The notes: a model not told the origin generated them from the sequence alone. A stretch of DNA of 64,000 bases from Alkalicoccus luteus (GCF_012034335.1 NZ_JAATHJ010000010.1:1-64000), one strand, 5' to 3'; positions 27,754-37,804 are shown, counted from the first letter of the stretch. Made by a program: numbers and translations.

Positions 27754-27966
27754 CTATAATTCCTCCTCCGGAAGCTCTGATAGGGTGCCATCCTGCTCAA
27801 GTACTTCCGTCATCTGTTTTTCAACTTTATGCAGCCGGTCGTGACAAGCTTTTGAAAGTTTCATTCCCTCCTGGAACATCTCAATGGCTTCTTCGAGCGG
27901 AACGTCTCCCTGCTCAAGATTTTGCACAATACTCTCCAGCTTTTTCATTGATTCTTCAAACGTCAT
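27754..27966 (-). CDS. xseB: Exodeoxyribonuclease VII small subunit
   Basis: This 70-residue helical protein has the family pattern [35 protein letters not shown]. It binds XseA to form the single-strand exonuclease. ATG overlaps the xseA stop by 4 nt (ATGA). Confidence 0.96.
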   Translation of the reverse strand: MTFEESMKKLESIVQNLEQGDVPLEEAIEMFQEGMKLSKACHDRLHKVEKQMTEVLEQDGTLSELPEEEL

Positions 27967-29312
27967 CTGTCTTCCCGCTCCTCTCTGATCACATTTTCGA
28001 CGGAAGCATATATCCGCCCGTCCTGCAGCGTCAATGAAACTGTATCACCTTCCGCAATATCTTTTACAGATTTTAACAACCCTCCGTTTTTATCGTACGT
28101 CAGGCTGTACCCTTTTCGCATCAGTTGAAGCGGGCTGAGCAGCTCTAGTTTTGACAGCTGGACATCCAGTCGATGACGACTGTTATCATGCTGCCGTCTC
28201 ATTGCTGTCTTCATTGCCTGCTCAAACTGTAGCAACTTGTTTTTTTCTTTCTCAACTGCACGCTGCGGATGAACATTCAACAGCCGCTGCTCCAGTTTCT
28301 CGAGCCTGTTGCGCTGGGACTGACTATTTTCCTGTAAGGCACGGCGTAATTTATCTGTCCAGATGTCGAGCTCCTGCTCCTTTTGTTCCAGCAGACGCCT
28401 TGGATACTGAAACGCATATGAACGATCCAGCGCTTTCAGCTGTTCCTGCTTCCGGTCGATTTTCAGTTTGACAGCTCGAAGCAAACGGGTATGACGTTCC
28501 ATTACAAAAGCCCGCATATCCTGAATGTCCGGTACCGCTAGCTCCGCTGCAGCGGTTGGAGTCGGAGCCCGTAAGTCGGCTGTGAAATCGCTGATTGTTA
28601 CATCTGTTTCATGACCGACTGCAGAAATAACAGGGGTCGACATGGAGAATATAGTTCGGGCAACCTCTTCTTCGTTAAATGCCCACAGCTCCTCAAGCGA
28701 CCCTCCGCCTCTGCCTGCTATGATAACATCGAATGATTCAGTTTCGTCGGCCTGTCTCAGAGCGCTGACGATTGAGGCAGGAGCACCTGGCCCCTGAACA
28801 AGCACCGGAAGAAGTGTTACTGCAGCAAGCGGGTATCTTCTCCGAATAGTAGTTACAATATCACGTACGGCAGCACCCGTCGGGGATGTAATAACAGCAA
28901 TGCGCTCCGGTATTTTAGGAATTTTCTTTTTGTGATCCGGCAGAAATAAACCTTCTGCTTCCAGCTTTTTTTTCAGCTGCTCAAATGCCATATACAAGTG
29001 CCCGATTCCATCAGGCTGCATCTCTTTTACATAAAACTGATACTGGCCGAATGGCTCATATACGGAAATGTCTCCGCGGACGAGCACTTTCATTCCATTA
29101 TCGGGAGCGAAAGCGAGGCTGCGGTTGTTTCCGGCAAACATCACGCTCTGCAGCCGTGATTTGTCGTCTTTCAGCGTAAAATACATGTGACCGCGGCTGT
29201 GCTTTTTAAAGTTGGATATTTCGCCCTGAACCCATACGTTTTGCAGACCTGCGCTTCTGTCCAGCGTCTGTTTAATAAGCGTCGTAATCGCGGTTACAGT
29301 TACATGATTCAT
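27963..29312 (-). CDS. xseA: Exodeoxyribonuclease VII large subunit
   Basis: The 449-residue nuclease has an N-terminal OB fold ([24 protein letters not shown]), the catalytic core with [13 protein letters not shown] and [47 protein letters not shown], and a C-terminal coiled coil that binds XseB. It degrades single-stranded DNA from both ends. ATGA overlap with folD indicates coupling. Confidence 0.96.
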   Translation of the reverse strand: MNHVTVTAITTLIKQTLDRSAGLQNVWVQGEISNFKKHSRGHMYFTLKDDKSRLQSVMFAGNNRSLAFAPDNGMKVLVRGDISVYEPFGQYQFYVKEMQPDGIGHLYMAFEQLKKKLEAEGLFLPDHKKKIPKIPERIAVITSPTGAAVRDIVTTIRRRYPLAAVTLLPVLVQGPGAPASIVSALRQADETESFDVIIAGRGGGSLEELWAFNEEEVARTIFSMSTPVISAVGHETDVTISDFTADLRAPTPTAAAELAVPDIQDMRAFVMERHTRLLRAVKLKIDRKQEQLKALDRSYAFQYPRRLLEQKEQELDIWTDKLRRALQENSQSQRNRLEKLEQRLLNVHPQRAVEKEKNKLLQFEQAMKTAMRRQHDNSRHRLDVQLSKLELLSPLQLMRKGYSLTYDKNGGLLKSVKDIAEGDTVSLTLQDGRIYASVENVIREEREDR

Positions 29313-30166
29313 GTGGCATGCAGCCTCTTTTCAGCTGAAATAACGGTATTATACATCAGCATCGTAATTGTCATGGGACCGACCCCCCCAGGAACCGGCG
29401 TGATAAAAGATGCCTTTTCTTTCACGCTCTCAAAATCCACATCCCCGGCCAGCTTGCCGTCAGAAGTGCGGTTGACTCCGACATCCACTACTACAGCTCC
29501 GGCTTTGATGTCATCAGCTGATATGAATTTTTCTTTTCCTACGGCTGCAATAAGAATATCAGCCTGCTTCGTATGACTCCGCATATCCTTTGTGCGGGAA
29601 TGACAAAATGTAACGGTAGCATTCTCTTTTAGCAGCAGCATTCCTGCTGGCTTCCCGACGATATTGCTTCGGCCGACAACGACAGCATGACGACCTTCGA
29701 TGGGAATGTTTCGTGACTTTAACATATGTATGATTCCAAACGGAGTACATGGTAAAAATCCATCGTCGCCTGTCAGCATTTTTCCTGTATTATACGGATG
29801 AAAGCCATCTACATCTTTGGAAGGATCAATCGCCATGATAACTTTCTGCTCATCAATATGAGACGGCAGCGGCAGCTGAACCAGGATGCCATGGATGTCT
29901 TCACGGTTGTTCAAGGTGTCGATCTTCCCAAGCAGCTCTTCTTCTGTAATTGATTCATCCGGGCGATCAACTTCTGAATGGATGCCTGTTTCCAGACATG
30001 CTTTTTCTTTACCGCGCACATAAGAGGCGGAAGCAGGGTCATTTCCTACCAGAATGACACCGAGACCGGGTGTGATCCCCTGTGACACTAATTCCTCAGT
30101 CCGCTCCTTAAGACTTTGGCGCGTCGCCTGTGCAAGCTCTTTACCGGAAATTACTTCTGCTCCCAT
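29309..30166 (-). CDS. folD: Methylenetetrahydrofolate dehydrogenase / cyclohydrolase
   Basis: The 285-residue bifunctional enzyme interconverts methylene- and formyl-tetrahydrofolate. It shows SYVRGKEKACLETGI with the catalytic Lys, ILVQLPLPSHID, VVVGRSNIVGKPAGMLLL for NADP, and the end motif PVPGGVGPMTITMLM. AAAGGGG precedes the ATG. It would work with GcvT and Fau (YqgN) elsewhere in the window in one-carbon metabolism. Confidence 0.97.
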   Translation of the reverse strand: MGAEVISGKELAQATRQSLKERTEELVSQGITPGLGVILVGNDPASASYVRGKEKACLETGIHSEVDRPDESITEEELLGKIDTLNNREDIHGILVQLPLPSHIDEQKVIMAIDPSKDVDGFHPYNTGKMLTGDDGFLPCTPFGIIHMLKSRNIPIEGRHAVVVGRSNIVGKPAGMLLLKENATVTFCHSRTKDMRSHTKQADILIAAVGKEKFISADDIKAGAVVVDVGVNRTSDGKLAGDVDFESVKEKASFITPVPGGVGPMTITMLMYNTVISAEKRLHAT

Positions 30167-30183
30167 ATTCCCATCCCCTTTAA

Positions 30184-30588
30184 TTAGTTGTCTTCGTTTA
30201 ACTCAGCAGCGATTCGGGACGCCACTCCGTTTACAAATTTACCCGCTTCTTCATCGGCATTAAATCCTTTCGCCAGATCGATGGCCTCGTTGATGCTCAC
30301 ATTAACAGGTACGTCTTCTAAATTCATCATTTCATAAACGCACTGTCGGAGGATGGCCCTGTCGATCCGTGAGAGTCTGTCAAGTGACCAGTGATCGAGC
30401 GCTCCTTCCAGACGGCCGTCTATTTCTGACTGATGTTCCAGTGTTCCGTTTACCAGCTTTTCCAGAAACTCACTGCTCTTTTCGTCTTGTTCCAGCGTCG
30501 CCTCTATGGCAGCAGCCGGTTCGACTCCGGTCATTTCCACCTGATAAAGGGCCTGAACCGATTTGATTCTAGCCACTCTTCTATTCAT
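30184..30588 (-). CDS. nusB: Transcription antitermination factor NusB
   Basis: The 134-residue all-helical protein starts MNRRVARIKSVQALYQVEMTG and has VNVSINEAIDLAKGFNADEEAGKFVNGVASRI, the NusB signature. It binds boxA RNA with NusE in rRNA antitermination. AAAAGGAG precedes the ATG. Confidence 0.96.
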   Translation of the reverse strand: MNRRVARIKSVQALYQVEMTGVEPAAAIEATLEQDEKSSEFLEKLVNGTLEHQSEIDGRLEGALDHWSLDRLSRIDRAILRQCVYEMMNLEDVPVNVSINEAIDLAKGFNADEEAGKFVNGVASRIAAELNEDN

Positions 30589-30697
30589 AAGCTATCTTGC
30601 TCCTTTTTAACTGCTCTGTCTGATTACCTTTTACATAATAGCATATCCGTCAGCCTGATTACACCATGCGGAAAGTGCCGGAAGCGCTTTAATCAAG

Positions 30698-30735
30698 AAA
30701 AAACGTTCTGCAGGCAACTTGATGCCTGCAGAACG
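30698..30735 (-). terminator. Terminator between yqhY and nusB
   Basis: On the minus strand CGTTCTGCAGGCA pairs with TGCCTGCAGAACG around TCAAGT and is followed by TTTTTTC, directly after the yqhY stop. It suggests that the acc transcript ends here at least in part, with nusB-folD onwards starting from their own promoter. Confidence 0.88.
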
Positions 30736-30740
30736 CTGCA

Positions 30741-31142
30741 TTATTCCGGAGCAGTTTCAGCTTCCAGCTTAGTCTCGAACTGCACGCCAGTCACATGAAT
30801 GTGAACGGCTTTCGCTTCCAGTGCAGTCATCGTTTTTAACGTTTGTACAATGTTTTCCTGCACCCTGCCGCCGACTTCCGGAATGGAATGTCCGTATTTC
30901 GTTACGATATACACTTCTATCGTGACATTCTCTCCATTCATGTCGACTTTTATGCCTTTACTCAGAGATTTGCGTCCAAGCTTTTCTGCAACTCCTGCTG
31001 CAAAATTCCCGTGCAGGTGGTCCACACCTTCTACTTCTGCAGCTGCCAGACCGGCGATAATTTCCACCACTTCTGGTGAGATCTCCACAGTTCCCAGCTC
31101 ATTTTTGTAATCGGCTATTTTTACTGCATGGTTTTCAGCCAT
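30741..31142 (-). CDS. yqhY: Asp23/Gls24 family protein YqhY
   Basis: The 133-residue protein has the DUF322/Asp23 pattern [24 protein letters not shown] and [16 protein letters not shown]-like strands. It lies after accBC as in B. subtilis, where YqhY affects acetyl-CoA carboxylase activity. The second of two tandem ATGs is preferred, 6 nt after AGGAGG; it overlaps accC by 8 nt. Unrelated N-terminal ORF sequence upstream is rejected. Confidence 0.93.
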   Translation of the reverse strand: MAENHAVKIADYKNELGTVEISPEVVEIIAGLAAAEVEGVDHLHGNFAAGVAEKLGRKSLSKGIKVDMNGENVTIEVYIVTKYGHSIPEVGGRVQENIVQTLKTMTALEAKAVHIHVTGVQFETKLEAETAPE

Positions 31143-32502
31143 CATTCTCCTCCTCTTCAGCACGTATCGGGTAAAGCTCGAGGAATTTCGTGTTGAAATC
31201 CCCGCTTCGGAATACGTCATGCTGAAAAAGTCTGATATGGAAAGGAATCGTTGTGTGCACCCCTTCCACATAAAATTCTTTCAGCGCGCGTTCCATCTTG
31301 CTCACGGCTTCCGCTCGATCGGCACCGTGTACAATCAGCTTTGCCACCATTGAATCATAAAACGGGCTTATTGTGTACCCATTATAACACGCACTGTCGA
31401 CTCTGACTCCAGGGCCGCCCGGCGGAAGATAAAAAGACAGTTTTCCCGGTGATGGCATGAAATTCCGAAATGGATCTTCTGCGTTGATCCGGCACTCAAT
31501 ACTCCAGCCGTTGAACGTCACATCTTCCTGGCGGACGCTGAGCTTCTCACCGGAAGCTGCGCGGATCTGCTCTTTAATCAGATCCACACCTGTCACCATT
31601 TCTGTTACCGGGTGCTCGACCTGAATTCTTGTATTCATTTCCATGAAATAAAAAGCATCCGTATTATGATCGAAAATAAATTCAATTGTGCCTGCCCCAA
31701 CGTAGTCAACTGCTTCTGCAGCTTTCACTGCTGCATCGCCCATTTTCTTTCGCACTTCCGGACTTACTGCCGGAGACGGTGTTTCTTCTACAAGCTTCTG
31801 GAGCCTGCGCTGAATCGAACAGTCTCGTTCTCCCAGATGAATCGTGTTGCCGTGCTGATCAGCCAGCACCTGAATCTCTACGTGACGGAAATCTTCGATA
31901 AACTTCTCTAAATAGACACCGTCGTTTCCAAAATTCGCCTTCGCTTCTTTTTGAGTGACGGAGATTCCCTTTTTAAGCTCTGCTTCGTCTTTCGCGACGC
32001 GGATGCCTTTGCCTCCGCCTCCTGCTGTCGCCTTAATAATAACCGGATACCCAATACCGGCCGCTACTTCAGCTCCGTGCTCAGGACCATCTACGAGACC
32101 ATCTGACCCAGGTACGACCGGAACCCCGGCTTCCTGCATCTTTTTTCGTGCAACATCCTTAGTCCCCATCTGACTGATTGCCTGAGGGCTTGGTCCGATA
32201 AAAGTTACGTTGCAGGCATCACAGATTTCTGCAAAATCCGGGTTTTCGGCCAGAAAACCATACCCCGGATGAATACCGTCAACATCCGTCAACTTAGCGG
32301 CGCTGATAATGTTCGTAAAATTTAAGTAGCTCTCTGCACTGGAGACAGGTCCGATGCAAACTGCTTCATCAGCCATGCGTACGTGCAAGGCTTCTTTATC
32401 TGCAGTTGAATAAACAGCTACGGTGCCGATGCCCATTTCCTGAGCAGCCCGGATAATCCGGACAGCGATCTCTCCGCGGTTTGCAACTAATATTTTTTTC
32501 AT
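31135..32502 (-). CDS. accC: Acetyl-CoA carboxylase biotin carboxylase subunit
   Basis: The 455-residue ATP-grasp enzyme carboxylates biotin on AccB. It has [18 protein letters not shown], the ATP loop [27 protein letters not shown] and [21 protein letters not shown] 32502 follows AGGG by 7 nt; a TTG two codons upstream is less likely. It may also serve the carboxyltransferase at 1328-2875. Confidence 0.96.
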   Translation of the reverse strand: MKKILVANRGEIAVRIIRAAQEMGIGTVAVYSTADKEALHVRMADEAVCIGPVSSAESYLNFTNIISAAKLTDVDGIHPGYGFLAENPDFAEICDACNVTFIGPSPQAISQMGTKDVARKKMQEAGVPVVPGSDGLVDGPEHGAEVAAGIGYPVIIKATAGGGGKGIRVAKDEAELKKGISVTQKEAKANFGNDGVYLEKFIEDFRHVEIQVLADQHGNTIHLGERDCSIQRRLQKLVEETPSPAVSPEVRKKMGDAAVKAAEAVDYVGAGTIEFIFDHNTDAFYFMEMNTRIQVEHPVTEMVTGVDLIKEQIRAASGEKLSVRQEDVTFNGWSIECRINAEDPFRNFMPSPGKLSFYLPPGGPGVRVDSACYNGYTISPFYDSMVAKLIVHGADRAEAVSKMERALKEFYVEGVHTTIPFHIRLFQHDVFRSGDFNTKFLELYPIRAEEEENDG

Positions 32503-32513
32503 AACCAATCCCT

Positions 32514-33020
32514 CTATTCTGCTTCGACGAGGAATAATTCCTGGCCGTATTCAACCAGCTCGCCGTTTTCAACCAGTACTTTCACAATTCGCCCGTTCAC
32601 TTCTGCTTCGATTTCATTCATCAGCTTCATTGCTTCCACAATGCAGACGACAGAATCCTTTTTAACTGTATCGCCCTCGGCTACATATGGATCAGATTCC
32701 GGTGACGGTGAAGAATAAAAGGTTCCGACCATGGGAGACGTTATTTTGTATGTATCATCCTGGTCGCTGCTTGACTGAGAACTCTCTGGTTTCTGCTCTT
32801 CGGAGGGGGCTGACTGCTTTTCAGGCTGTGGTGCCGGTGACGGCGCTGCCTGCGGTGCTGCAGCTTCAACAGCTTGAGGAGCAGGTGCGGAAGTCTTTAC
32901 CGTCTGACCGCCAAATTTTTTAAGAGAAACTTTTGCTCCATTTTGCTCATACTTAAATTCGTCAATGCTTGAATCGTCAATCAGCTTGATCAGCTCTCTG
33001 ATTTCCTGAATCTTCAACAT
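32514..33020 (-). CDS. accB: Acetyl-CoA carboxylase biotin carboxyl carrier protein
   Basis: The 168-residue carrier has an N-terminal helical segment ([25 protein letters not shown]), a Pro/Ala/Gln/Ser-rich linker, and a biotinyl domain with [14 protein letters not shown] carrying the biotinylated Lys. The start is ATG 33020, taken by homology. It is the first gene of the accB-accC-yqhY unit. In B. subtilis the spoIIIA operon lies just upstream; here it does not. Confidence 0.95.
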   Translation of the reverse strand: MLKIQEIRELIKLIDDSSIDEFKYEQNGAKVSLKKFGGQTVKTSAPAPQAVEAAAPQAAPSPAPQPEKQSAPSEEQKPESSQSSSDQDDTYKITSPMVGTFYSSPSPESDPYVAEGDTVKKDSVVCIVEAMKLMNEIEAEVNGRIVKVLVENGELVEYGQELFLVEAE

Positions 33021-33141
33021 CGTGATCCACCCTTTCATCATTTAGCTTCCATTTTATATAACGACAAACCGTTAGGAGTTACTCATAAATATGCTACCGT
33101 ATTTCAGATATTTTGAAAACATCTTTTTGGTCAGACCACTA

Positions 33142-33155
33142 AGTAAGCGCTCTCA
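33142..33155 (-). promoter_or_regulatory. cre-like site upstream of accB
   Basis: On the minus strand TGAGAGCGCTTACT matches the CcpA consensus TGWAARCGYTWNCW at 13 of 14 positions. It lies about 122 nt before accB. Carbon-catabolite control of fatty acid synthesis is inferred only. Confidence 0.4.
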
Positions 33156-33171
33156 TAAGCCGGCTTTCTAA

Positions 33172-33192
33172 GGCGAAGGTTTGCCCTTCGCC
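33172..33192 (-). terminator. Hairpin after the 33251-33628 gene, possible terminator
   Basis: A perfect stem GGCGAAGG / CCTTCGCC with a 5-nt loop lies between the small acidic gene and accB. There is no clean T-run on the minus strand, so efficiency is uncertain. Confidence 0.5.
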
Positions 33193-33250
33193 TCCATTCA
33201 TTTTTCCGATATCAAAGGCGTAATAAACGATACGGGGATGTCATCAAGCC

Positions 33251-33628
33251 TTAGGACTCCCTGTCTTCTTCGTTCGTTACGGAAGCTTCTTCCTGTTCAC
33301 TTTCCTGTTTCTCCACGGTTTTATAATCCCGGAAAATTGGAAAATCGGATAAGTTATCAGGGATTTTTCCGTCTTCAAGCAAAATAATTTTCACGATGTT
33401 TTTATTGCGTGCCATATGATATTTTTCGCCATATTCATTTTCCTGTGTGTATGCCTTCAGGCTTTTATAATCCTCTTCCTGAATCGAAACTGGCATGCCG
33501 CTTTCCGCTTCTTCTTCAGACTGGGAAAATCCCACTTCGAATTCAACGATTTGAATTTTATCGTTTTTCTGGCTCCGGGTTTGTTCGAGAACCGCTTTTG
33601 CGCCTTCTGTCAATTCTGACCATTCCAT
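33251..33628 (-). CDS. Hypothetical acidic protein (125 aa)
   Basis: The protein is strongly acidic, with Glu/Asp/Gln/Ser clusters especially at the C-terminus (EKQESEQEEASVTNEEDRES), and has no membrane segment or signal. GGAGTG lies 6-7 nt before the ATG. It occupies the place between efp and accB where B. subtilis has yqhV and the eight-gene spoIIIA operon. I do not recognise a family. The acidity suits a halophile's cytosol. Confidence 0.72.
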   Translation of the reverse strand: MEWSELTEGAKAVLEQTRSQKNDKIQIVEFEVGFSQSEEEAESGMPVSIQEEDYKSLKAYTQENEYGEKYHMARNKNIVKIILLEDGKIPDNLSDFPIFRDYKTVEKQESEQEEASVTNEEDRES

Positions 33629-33660
33629 TGCTGTTCACTCCAATTAGTTTATATTCGCTG

Positions 33661-34218
33661 TTAGCCGCGGGATACGTATTTGCCGTCTTTCGTGTCAATG
33701 ATCAGTATATCTCCCTGATTAACGAAGAATGGAACCTGAACCGTAAGACCGGTTTCAAGCGTTGCCGGCTTCGTACCACCCGACTGCGTATCTCCTTTGA
33801 TCCCAGGCTCCGTTTCTGTCACTTCCAGTTTCACATTTTGCGGCAGCTCAACACCAAGAATTTCCGAACCGAAGGAAAGTACGCTTACTTCCATGTTTTC
33901 TTTTAGAAATTTAAGCTGTCGTTCAATCTGGGAAGTAGCCAGTTCAATTTGCTCATATGTTGTCGTGTTCATAAAAGCATGCTCGTCTCCGGAAGAATAG
34001 AGATATTGCATCTTTGCATTATCGATGTGTGCTTTTTCCACCTTTTCTCCGCCACGAAACGTTTTTTCCTGAATATTCCCGGATCGGAGACTTCTCAGCT
34101 TGGAGCGAACAAAAGCAGCTCCTTTACCTGGTTTAACATGTTGAAACTCCAGTACCTGCCAAATATCATTATCAACTTCAATCGTTAATCCTGTTTTAAA
34201 ATCGTTTACAGAGATCAT
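33661..34218 (-). CDS. efp: Translation elongation factor P
   Basis: The 185-residue three-domain protein relieves ribosome stalling at polyproline. It starts [20 protein letters not shown] and has the tip loop KPGKGAAF with the Lys that is modified in Bacillus, and the C-terminal [32 protein letters not shown] precedes the ATG. It lies downstream of the peptidase gene yqhT. Confidence 0.97.
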   Translation of the reverse strand: MISVNDFKTGLTIEVDNDIWQVLEFQHVKPGKGAAFVRSKLRSLRSGNIQEKTFRGGEKVEKAHIDNAKMQYLYSSGDEHAFMNTTTYEQIELATSQIERQLKFLKENMEVSVLSFGSEILGVELPQNVKLEVTETEPGIKGDTQSGGTKPATLETGLTVQVPFFVNQGDILIIDTKDGKYVSRG

Positions 34219-34256
34219 GTTAATTCCTCCTTCTATAGTAAAACGTACTCAGTGGT

Positions 34257-35318
34257 TTATAAAATAATCAGTTCTTTAGGAGATGCAGAGAGAATACGGC
34301 ATCCGTCCTCTGTAATAACGACATCATCTTCAATTCTCGTTCCGCCGGTCCCTTCTACATAGATACCAGGTTCGACAGTGACAACCATCCCCGGCTCCAG
34401 CTTTTTGTCAGAGCGGTGTGACAGACCTGGTCCTTCATGTACTTCCATTCCCATACCGTGGCCCGTAGAATGGCCAAAATACTCGCCGAATCCTTTTTCC
34501 TTAATATAATCCCGGGTAAGTGCATCCGCTTCACGACCTGTCAGACCAGGCTTCAAACCTTCAACACCTTTAATCTGGGCCTGCAGGACTGTGTCATAAA
34601 TTTCTTTCAGCTCAGCTGAGACATCACCTACCGCTACCGTTCTCGTGATATCAGAGCAGTAACCATTATAGTAAGCACCGAAATCAAGCGTAACCAGTTC
34701 ACCGGATTCTATTATCTTATCAGAAGCCACACCGTGCGGATAGGCCGACCGTTCACCAGAGGCTACGATGATATCGAAAGAAGAGGAGACAGCCCCTTGC
34801 TTTCGCATGAAAAATTCCAGTTCATTGGAAACGTCGATTTCCTTTACGCCGGCTTTAATATAGGACTGAATATGAGAAAACGCTTCGTCTGCTATTTGAA
34901 CAGCTTTTTCGATCACGCTAATTTCATCCGCTGTTTTCAGAAGTCTCATATCTTCAACGAGCCCGGAAACGGGAATCAGTTCACAATCAAGCTGCTCGCT
35001 CAGTGCTTCATATTGCGTATAAGATACATGATCTTTCTCAAACCCCAGCTTGTGAATGCCAAGCTCCTTCACTTGATTAGCAAGCTCTTCAAGCAGCGGT
35101 TTTGAGTGTTCGACGATCTCAAATTCAGGCGCCTGACTGCGGGCCTGAACGGTATATCGGAAATCGGTGATCAGTCTGGAACTGTCTGCAGTCACCAGCG
35201 CCGCTCCTGCTGTTCCGGTAAAACCGGTTAAATACCTTCTGTTATATGTACTCTGGGTCAGGAATGCATCTATGCCCGTTGCATCAAATCTGCTTCTTAA
35301 TTGATCTGTTTTTGTCAT
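34257..35318 (-). CDS. yqhT: M24 family Xaa-Pro aminopeptidase (YqhT)
   Basis: The 353-residue enzyme has an N-terminal creatinase-like domain and a pita-bread catalytic domain. Metal ligands are visible in TLDFGAYYNGYCSDITRT (two Asp), FGHSTGHGMGMEVHEGP (His), VVTVEPGIYVEG (Glu) and GTRIEDDVVIT (Glu). It would cleave the residue before proline. GGGAGG precedes the ATG, which overlaps the aroQ stop by 4 nt. Confidence 0.94.
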   Translation of the reverse strand: MTKTDQLRSRFDATGIDAFLTQSTYNRRYLTGFTGTAGAALVTADSSRLITDFRYTVQARSQAPEFEIVEHSKPLLEELANQVKELGIHKLGFEKDHVSYTQYEALSEQLDCELIPVSGLVEDMRLLKTADEISVIEKAVQIADEAFSHIQSYIKAGVKEIDVSNELEFFMRKQGAVSSSFDIIVASGERSAYPHGVASDKIIESGELVTLDFGAYYNGYCSDITRTVAVGDVSAELKEIYDTVLQAQIKGVEGLKPGLTGREADALTRDYIKEKGFGEYFGHSTGHGMGMEVHEGPGLSHRSDKKLEPGMVVTVEPGIYVEGTGGTRIEDDVVITEDGCRILSASPKELIIL

Positions 35319-35752
35319 TTGGATTCCTCCCTGTATAAAAAGTCGAGTGCCATGCAATAACCTTCAAAACCAAAGCCGCTGATCTGCCCTCTGCAGACAG
35401 GCGCTGTTACCGATACCGACCGAAACGATTCCCGTGCGTGAACATTAGATAAGTGAACTTCTACAACCGGTATGCTGATCGAGGCGCATGCATCTCTGAC
35501 AGCGTAGCTGTAATGAGTGAAAGCTGCCGGGTTTAAAATGACCGCATCGGCCTGTTCCTCAGCTGCATGAAGCGTATCGATAATCGCTCCTTCACTGCTG
35601 TGCTGAAAAAAAGTTACTTCTGCACCAAGCCTATCCGCATGAGCTGTCACTTTCTTCTCAAGGTCATCAAGCGTTTCTGAACCGTATACATGCGGCTCTC
35701 TTTTTCCGAGCCGGTTTAAATTCGGTCCGTTAATAATATGGACTTTCAGCAC
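35315..35752 (-). CDS. aroQ: Type II 3-dehydroquinate dehydratase
   Basis: The 145-residue enzyme of the shikimate pathway shows INGPNLNRLGKREPHVYG with the catalytic Arg and Tyr, ILNPAAFTHYSYAVRDA, and EVHLSNVHARESFR. The GTG at 35752 gives the family's usual start (MLKVHIINGPNLN); a longer ATG form would add 12 residues. Its 4-nt overlap with yqhT implies a shared transcript. AroK at 46.8 kb acts two steps later. Confidence 0.94.
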   Translation of the reverse strand: MLKVHIINGPNLNRLGKREPHVYGSETLDDLEKKVTAHADRLGAEVTFFQHSSEGAIIDTLHAAEEQADAVILNPAAFTHYSYAVRDACASISIPVVEVHLSNVHARESFRSVSVTAPVCRGQISGFGFEGYCMALDFLYREESK

Positions 35753-35982
35753 GCGGTCGCACCGCCTTCCTGCTAAATTCTTTCCCATCGAACATTTTAT
35801 CACAGTACACCGGGAATGAATAGTTCATGAAGGTTGTCAATACAAGGTGTAAAAACGGTTGAAACAGGGAAAAGAACGGTAGATCAATCTAGCAGTAATT
35901 GTAATGCTCGTGTAAACTGTAGTTACACATATTCCTTCACCGGATTTTACAAATCCGCTTACTATTTATGGAGGTGGACCTA

Positions 35983-36381
35983 ATGAAAAGCAGGCGCATA
36001 CATCCGCTTGTGGTTATCGTATTAGCTTTTGCAGCTCTCGGCATCGGGGTCTCCCTGTTCAGTGATCCCGCCGGATTCATAACCAGCATCTTTGTAACGA
36101 TTGGAATTGTCACACTGCTTATTCTGCTGTTTAAAAAGTTTTTACAGCCCAAGCTGATGCAGCGTCAGAGCGGGTTTCAGGTGCCTGTCAAGAACGGTCG
36201 CCCGGTCGTGAAACAGCAGCAAAAGCCGAAGCCGAAGTCACGCCGCAGCCACGTTCCGCTTAAAACAGTTAAGCAGGAAAAGCGTCATCCTAAGCCGCTG
36301 CTAAAACGGCAGTCCGAGGTGAAGCTGACAGTTATCGAAGGGAAAAAGAACCCAAAGAAAAAGAGCCGGGCTTTGTTTTAA
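35983..36381 (+). CDS. yqhP: YqhP/SA1362 family membrane protein
   Basis: The 132-residue protein has two N-terminal transmembrane helices (HPLVVIVLAFAALGIGVSLF and ITSIFVTIGIVTLLILLF) and a very basic cytoplasmic tail rich in Lys, Arg and Gln that ends KKNPKKKSRALF. That arrangement and the position next to aroQ fit YqhP. GGAGGTGG lies 5 nt before the ATG. Divergent from aroQ. Function unknown. Confidence 0.8.
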   Translation: MKSRRIHPLVVIVLAFAALGIGVSLFSDPAGFITSIFVTIGIVTLLILLFKKFLQPKLMQRQSGFQVPVKNGRPVVKQQQKPKPKSRRSHVPLKTVKQEKRHPKPLLKRQSEVKLTVIEGKKNPKKKSRALF

Positions 36382-36446
36382 CGCTTGGCTCTTTTCTTTT
36401 ACATCCAGATTATGGCTGAAGTTCTTCAGGAAGCGGGGGATCAATT

Positions 36447-37238
36447 TTGAGTTCCTATTTTGTCACCGTCTATTCACAGATACTATTTGCCGTCTGGCTG
36501 ATCACTGCCGGAACCATCTTCTGGACGCTGGATAAGCGCTCCGGTTTTCAGCTTCTATATCTGACTGTGCTATCTTTATCACTTGGTTATATCATCCTGA
36601 TGTATTTTCCATTTCTGCTGCTGAGCAATGACAGCGTGCCTTTCACTCATCCTCACATACAGGCGACGGTCACTTTGTTTGCGTTTTTGATTCCGCTTTG
36701 CAGGAGAAAAACGGAAGCAGCGCTCTGTATTTCTGCCGCTGCAGCTGTAAGCCTTATTTATCTGCTTGCCGGAGGGGTACCGGTTTTTACCGTGACTGGC
36801 GGTATACTGATTGGGGGTTTCATCAGCTATACGTTTTACCGCAGTCTGGAATGGATCGGGTCGATGCCGGATGCTTACCTGTTTTCTTTCGCTATTATCC
36901 TACCTTTTTTTCTTGCTCTGCTTCTGGCTCCTGATGAGCTGTTCCTGGTGCTGCCTGGTCTGCTGCTCGGTACGGGCATCGGTGCGGTATTGGAACAGTA
37001 CAAGGTGCGGATGTTCGTTGAACAGACCGGTGTCTCAGCTAAGTGGCTAGCCTCTGTGATCGGCGCAGCCGGTATATTATTTGTCCACTTCGGGGTCCGG
37101 CCTGCTTTCGACGGTTTTTTAATTGGAGACGTGGCTGCAGGTCTGTTTTTAGGACTATGGATCACGATAATACTGCCGTTTATTATGGTTGTTTCCGGGT
37201 TGTACGTCCAATACGGCCGCGGCGAAAAAATAATCTGA
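36447..37238 (+). CDS. Polytopic membrane protein, unknown
   Basis: The 263-residue protein has about eight hydrophobic helices and few charged residues. A segment LLLGTGIGAVLEQYKVRMFVEQTGVSAKWLASVIG recalls the C-terminal part of some PAP2-like membrane phosphatases, but the PAP2 catalytic motifs are missing. A TTG start at 36447 follows GCGGGGGA by about 6 nt. It follows yqhP on the same strand and takes the place where B. subtilis has yqhO, yqhQ and yqhR. No function is assigned. Confidence 0.65.
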   Translation: MSSYFVTVYSQILFAVWLITAGTIFWTLDKRSGFQLLYLTVLSLSLGYIILMYFPFLLLSNDSVPFTHPHIQATVTLFAFLIPLCRRKTEAALCISAAAAVSLIYLLAGGVPVFTVTGGILIGGFISYTFYRSLEWIGSMPDAYLFSFAIILPFFLALLLAPDELFLVLPGLLLGTGIGAVLEQYKVRMFVEQTGVSAKWLASVIGAAGILFVHFGVRPAFDGFLIGDVAAGLFLGLWITIILPFIMVVSGLYVQYGRGEKII

Positions 37239-37292
37239 GAATCATTTTTACTGCAGTTATCCGCCGCAGGTGAACGATTTGGTTATCTACTA

Positions 37293-37334
37293 AAGAACGC
37301 CAGCTCCGGTCGACCGGAGCTGGCGTTCTTTTTG
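37293..37334. terminator. Bidirectional terminator
   Basis: A perfect palindrome with 17-nt arms (GAACGCCAGCTCCGGTC / GACCGGAGCTGGCGTTC) is flanked by A and T runs. It separates the convergent 36447 gene and mntR. Confidence 0.95.
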
Positions 37335-37360
37335 TTCTATGTTTTCCGGGCAGCACGTCA

Positions 37361-37804
37361 TCATTGCTGCTCCCCTTCATCCGCTTCAGGGTCCTGCTTA
37401 CGCTGCGTCGCTTTGAGCTCCTTTACGCGTATCTCGTCTTCTTCAAAGTATGTTACGAGATCACCAATCCGGTCAATCGCTTCCCAGCTCAGATGGTGCT
37501 CTATACCCTCCACATCGCTGTAAATTCGCTTCTCATCAACGCCGATGATACGCATAAATTCTTCCAGCAGCTCATGACGGTAAACGAGTCTTTTCCCAAT
37601 CTTTTTTCCTTTGGCTGTCAGGACGAGCCCTCTATATTTCTCATAGACTAAATAATCCTCGCCATCAAGCTTTTGAACCATTTTAGTGACAGATGACGGG
37701 TGGACCTCCAGTGCATCTGCTATATCAGATACTCTGGCGTAGCCTTTCTCATCGATTAATTGATAAATTCGTTCTAAGTAATCTTCCATACTGGGTGTAG
37801 GCAT
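37361..37804 (-). CDS. mntR: Manganese-responsive repressor MntR
   Basis: The 147-residue DtxR-family regulator represses manganese uptake. The metal ligands known from B. subtilis MntR are all present at the same numbers: D8, E11, H77, E99, E102 and H103. The recognition helix is in [21 protein letters not shown] lies 7-8 nt before the ATG. The numbering agreement supports the start. Its neighbour here is nrdJ, which is an insertion relative to B. subtilis. Confidence 0.97.
   Translation of the reverse strand: MPTPSMEDYLERIYQLIDEKGYARVSDIADALEVHPSSVTKMVQKLDGEDYLVYEKYRGLVLTAKGKKIGKRLVYRHELLEEFMRIIGVDEKRIYSDVEGIEHHLSWEAIDRIGDLVTYFEEDEIRVKELKATQRKQDPEADEGEQQ

Noticed and set aside
35910-35928. 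Inverted repeat GTGTAA-N7-TTACAC upstream of yqhP
   Set aside because: Six-base arms only and no known regulator; could be chance in a promoter region.
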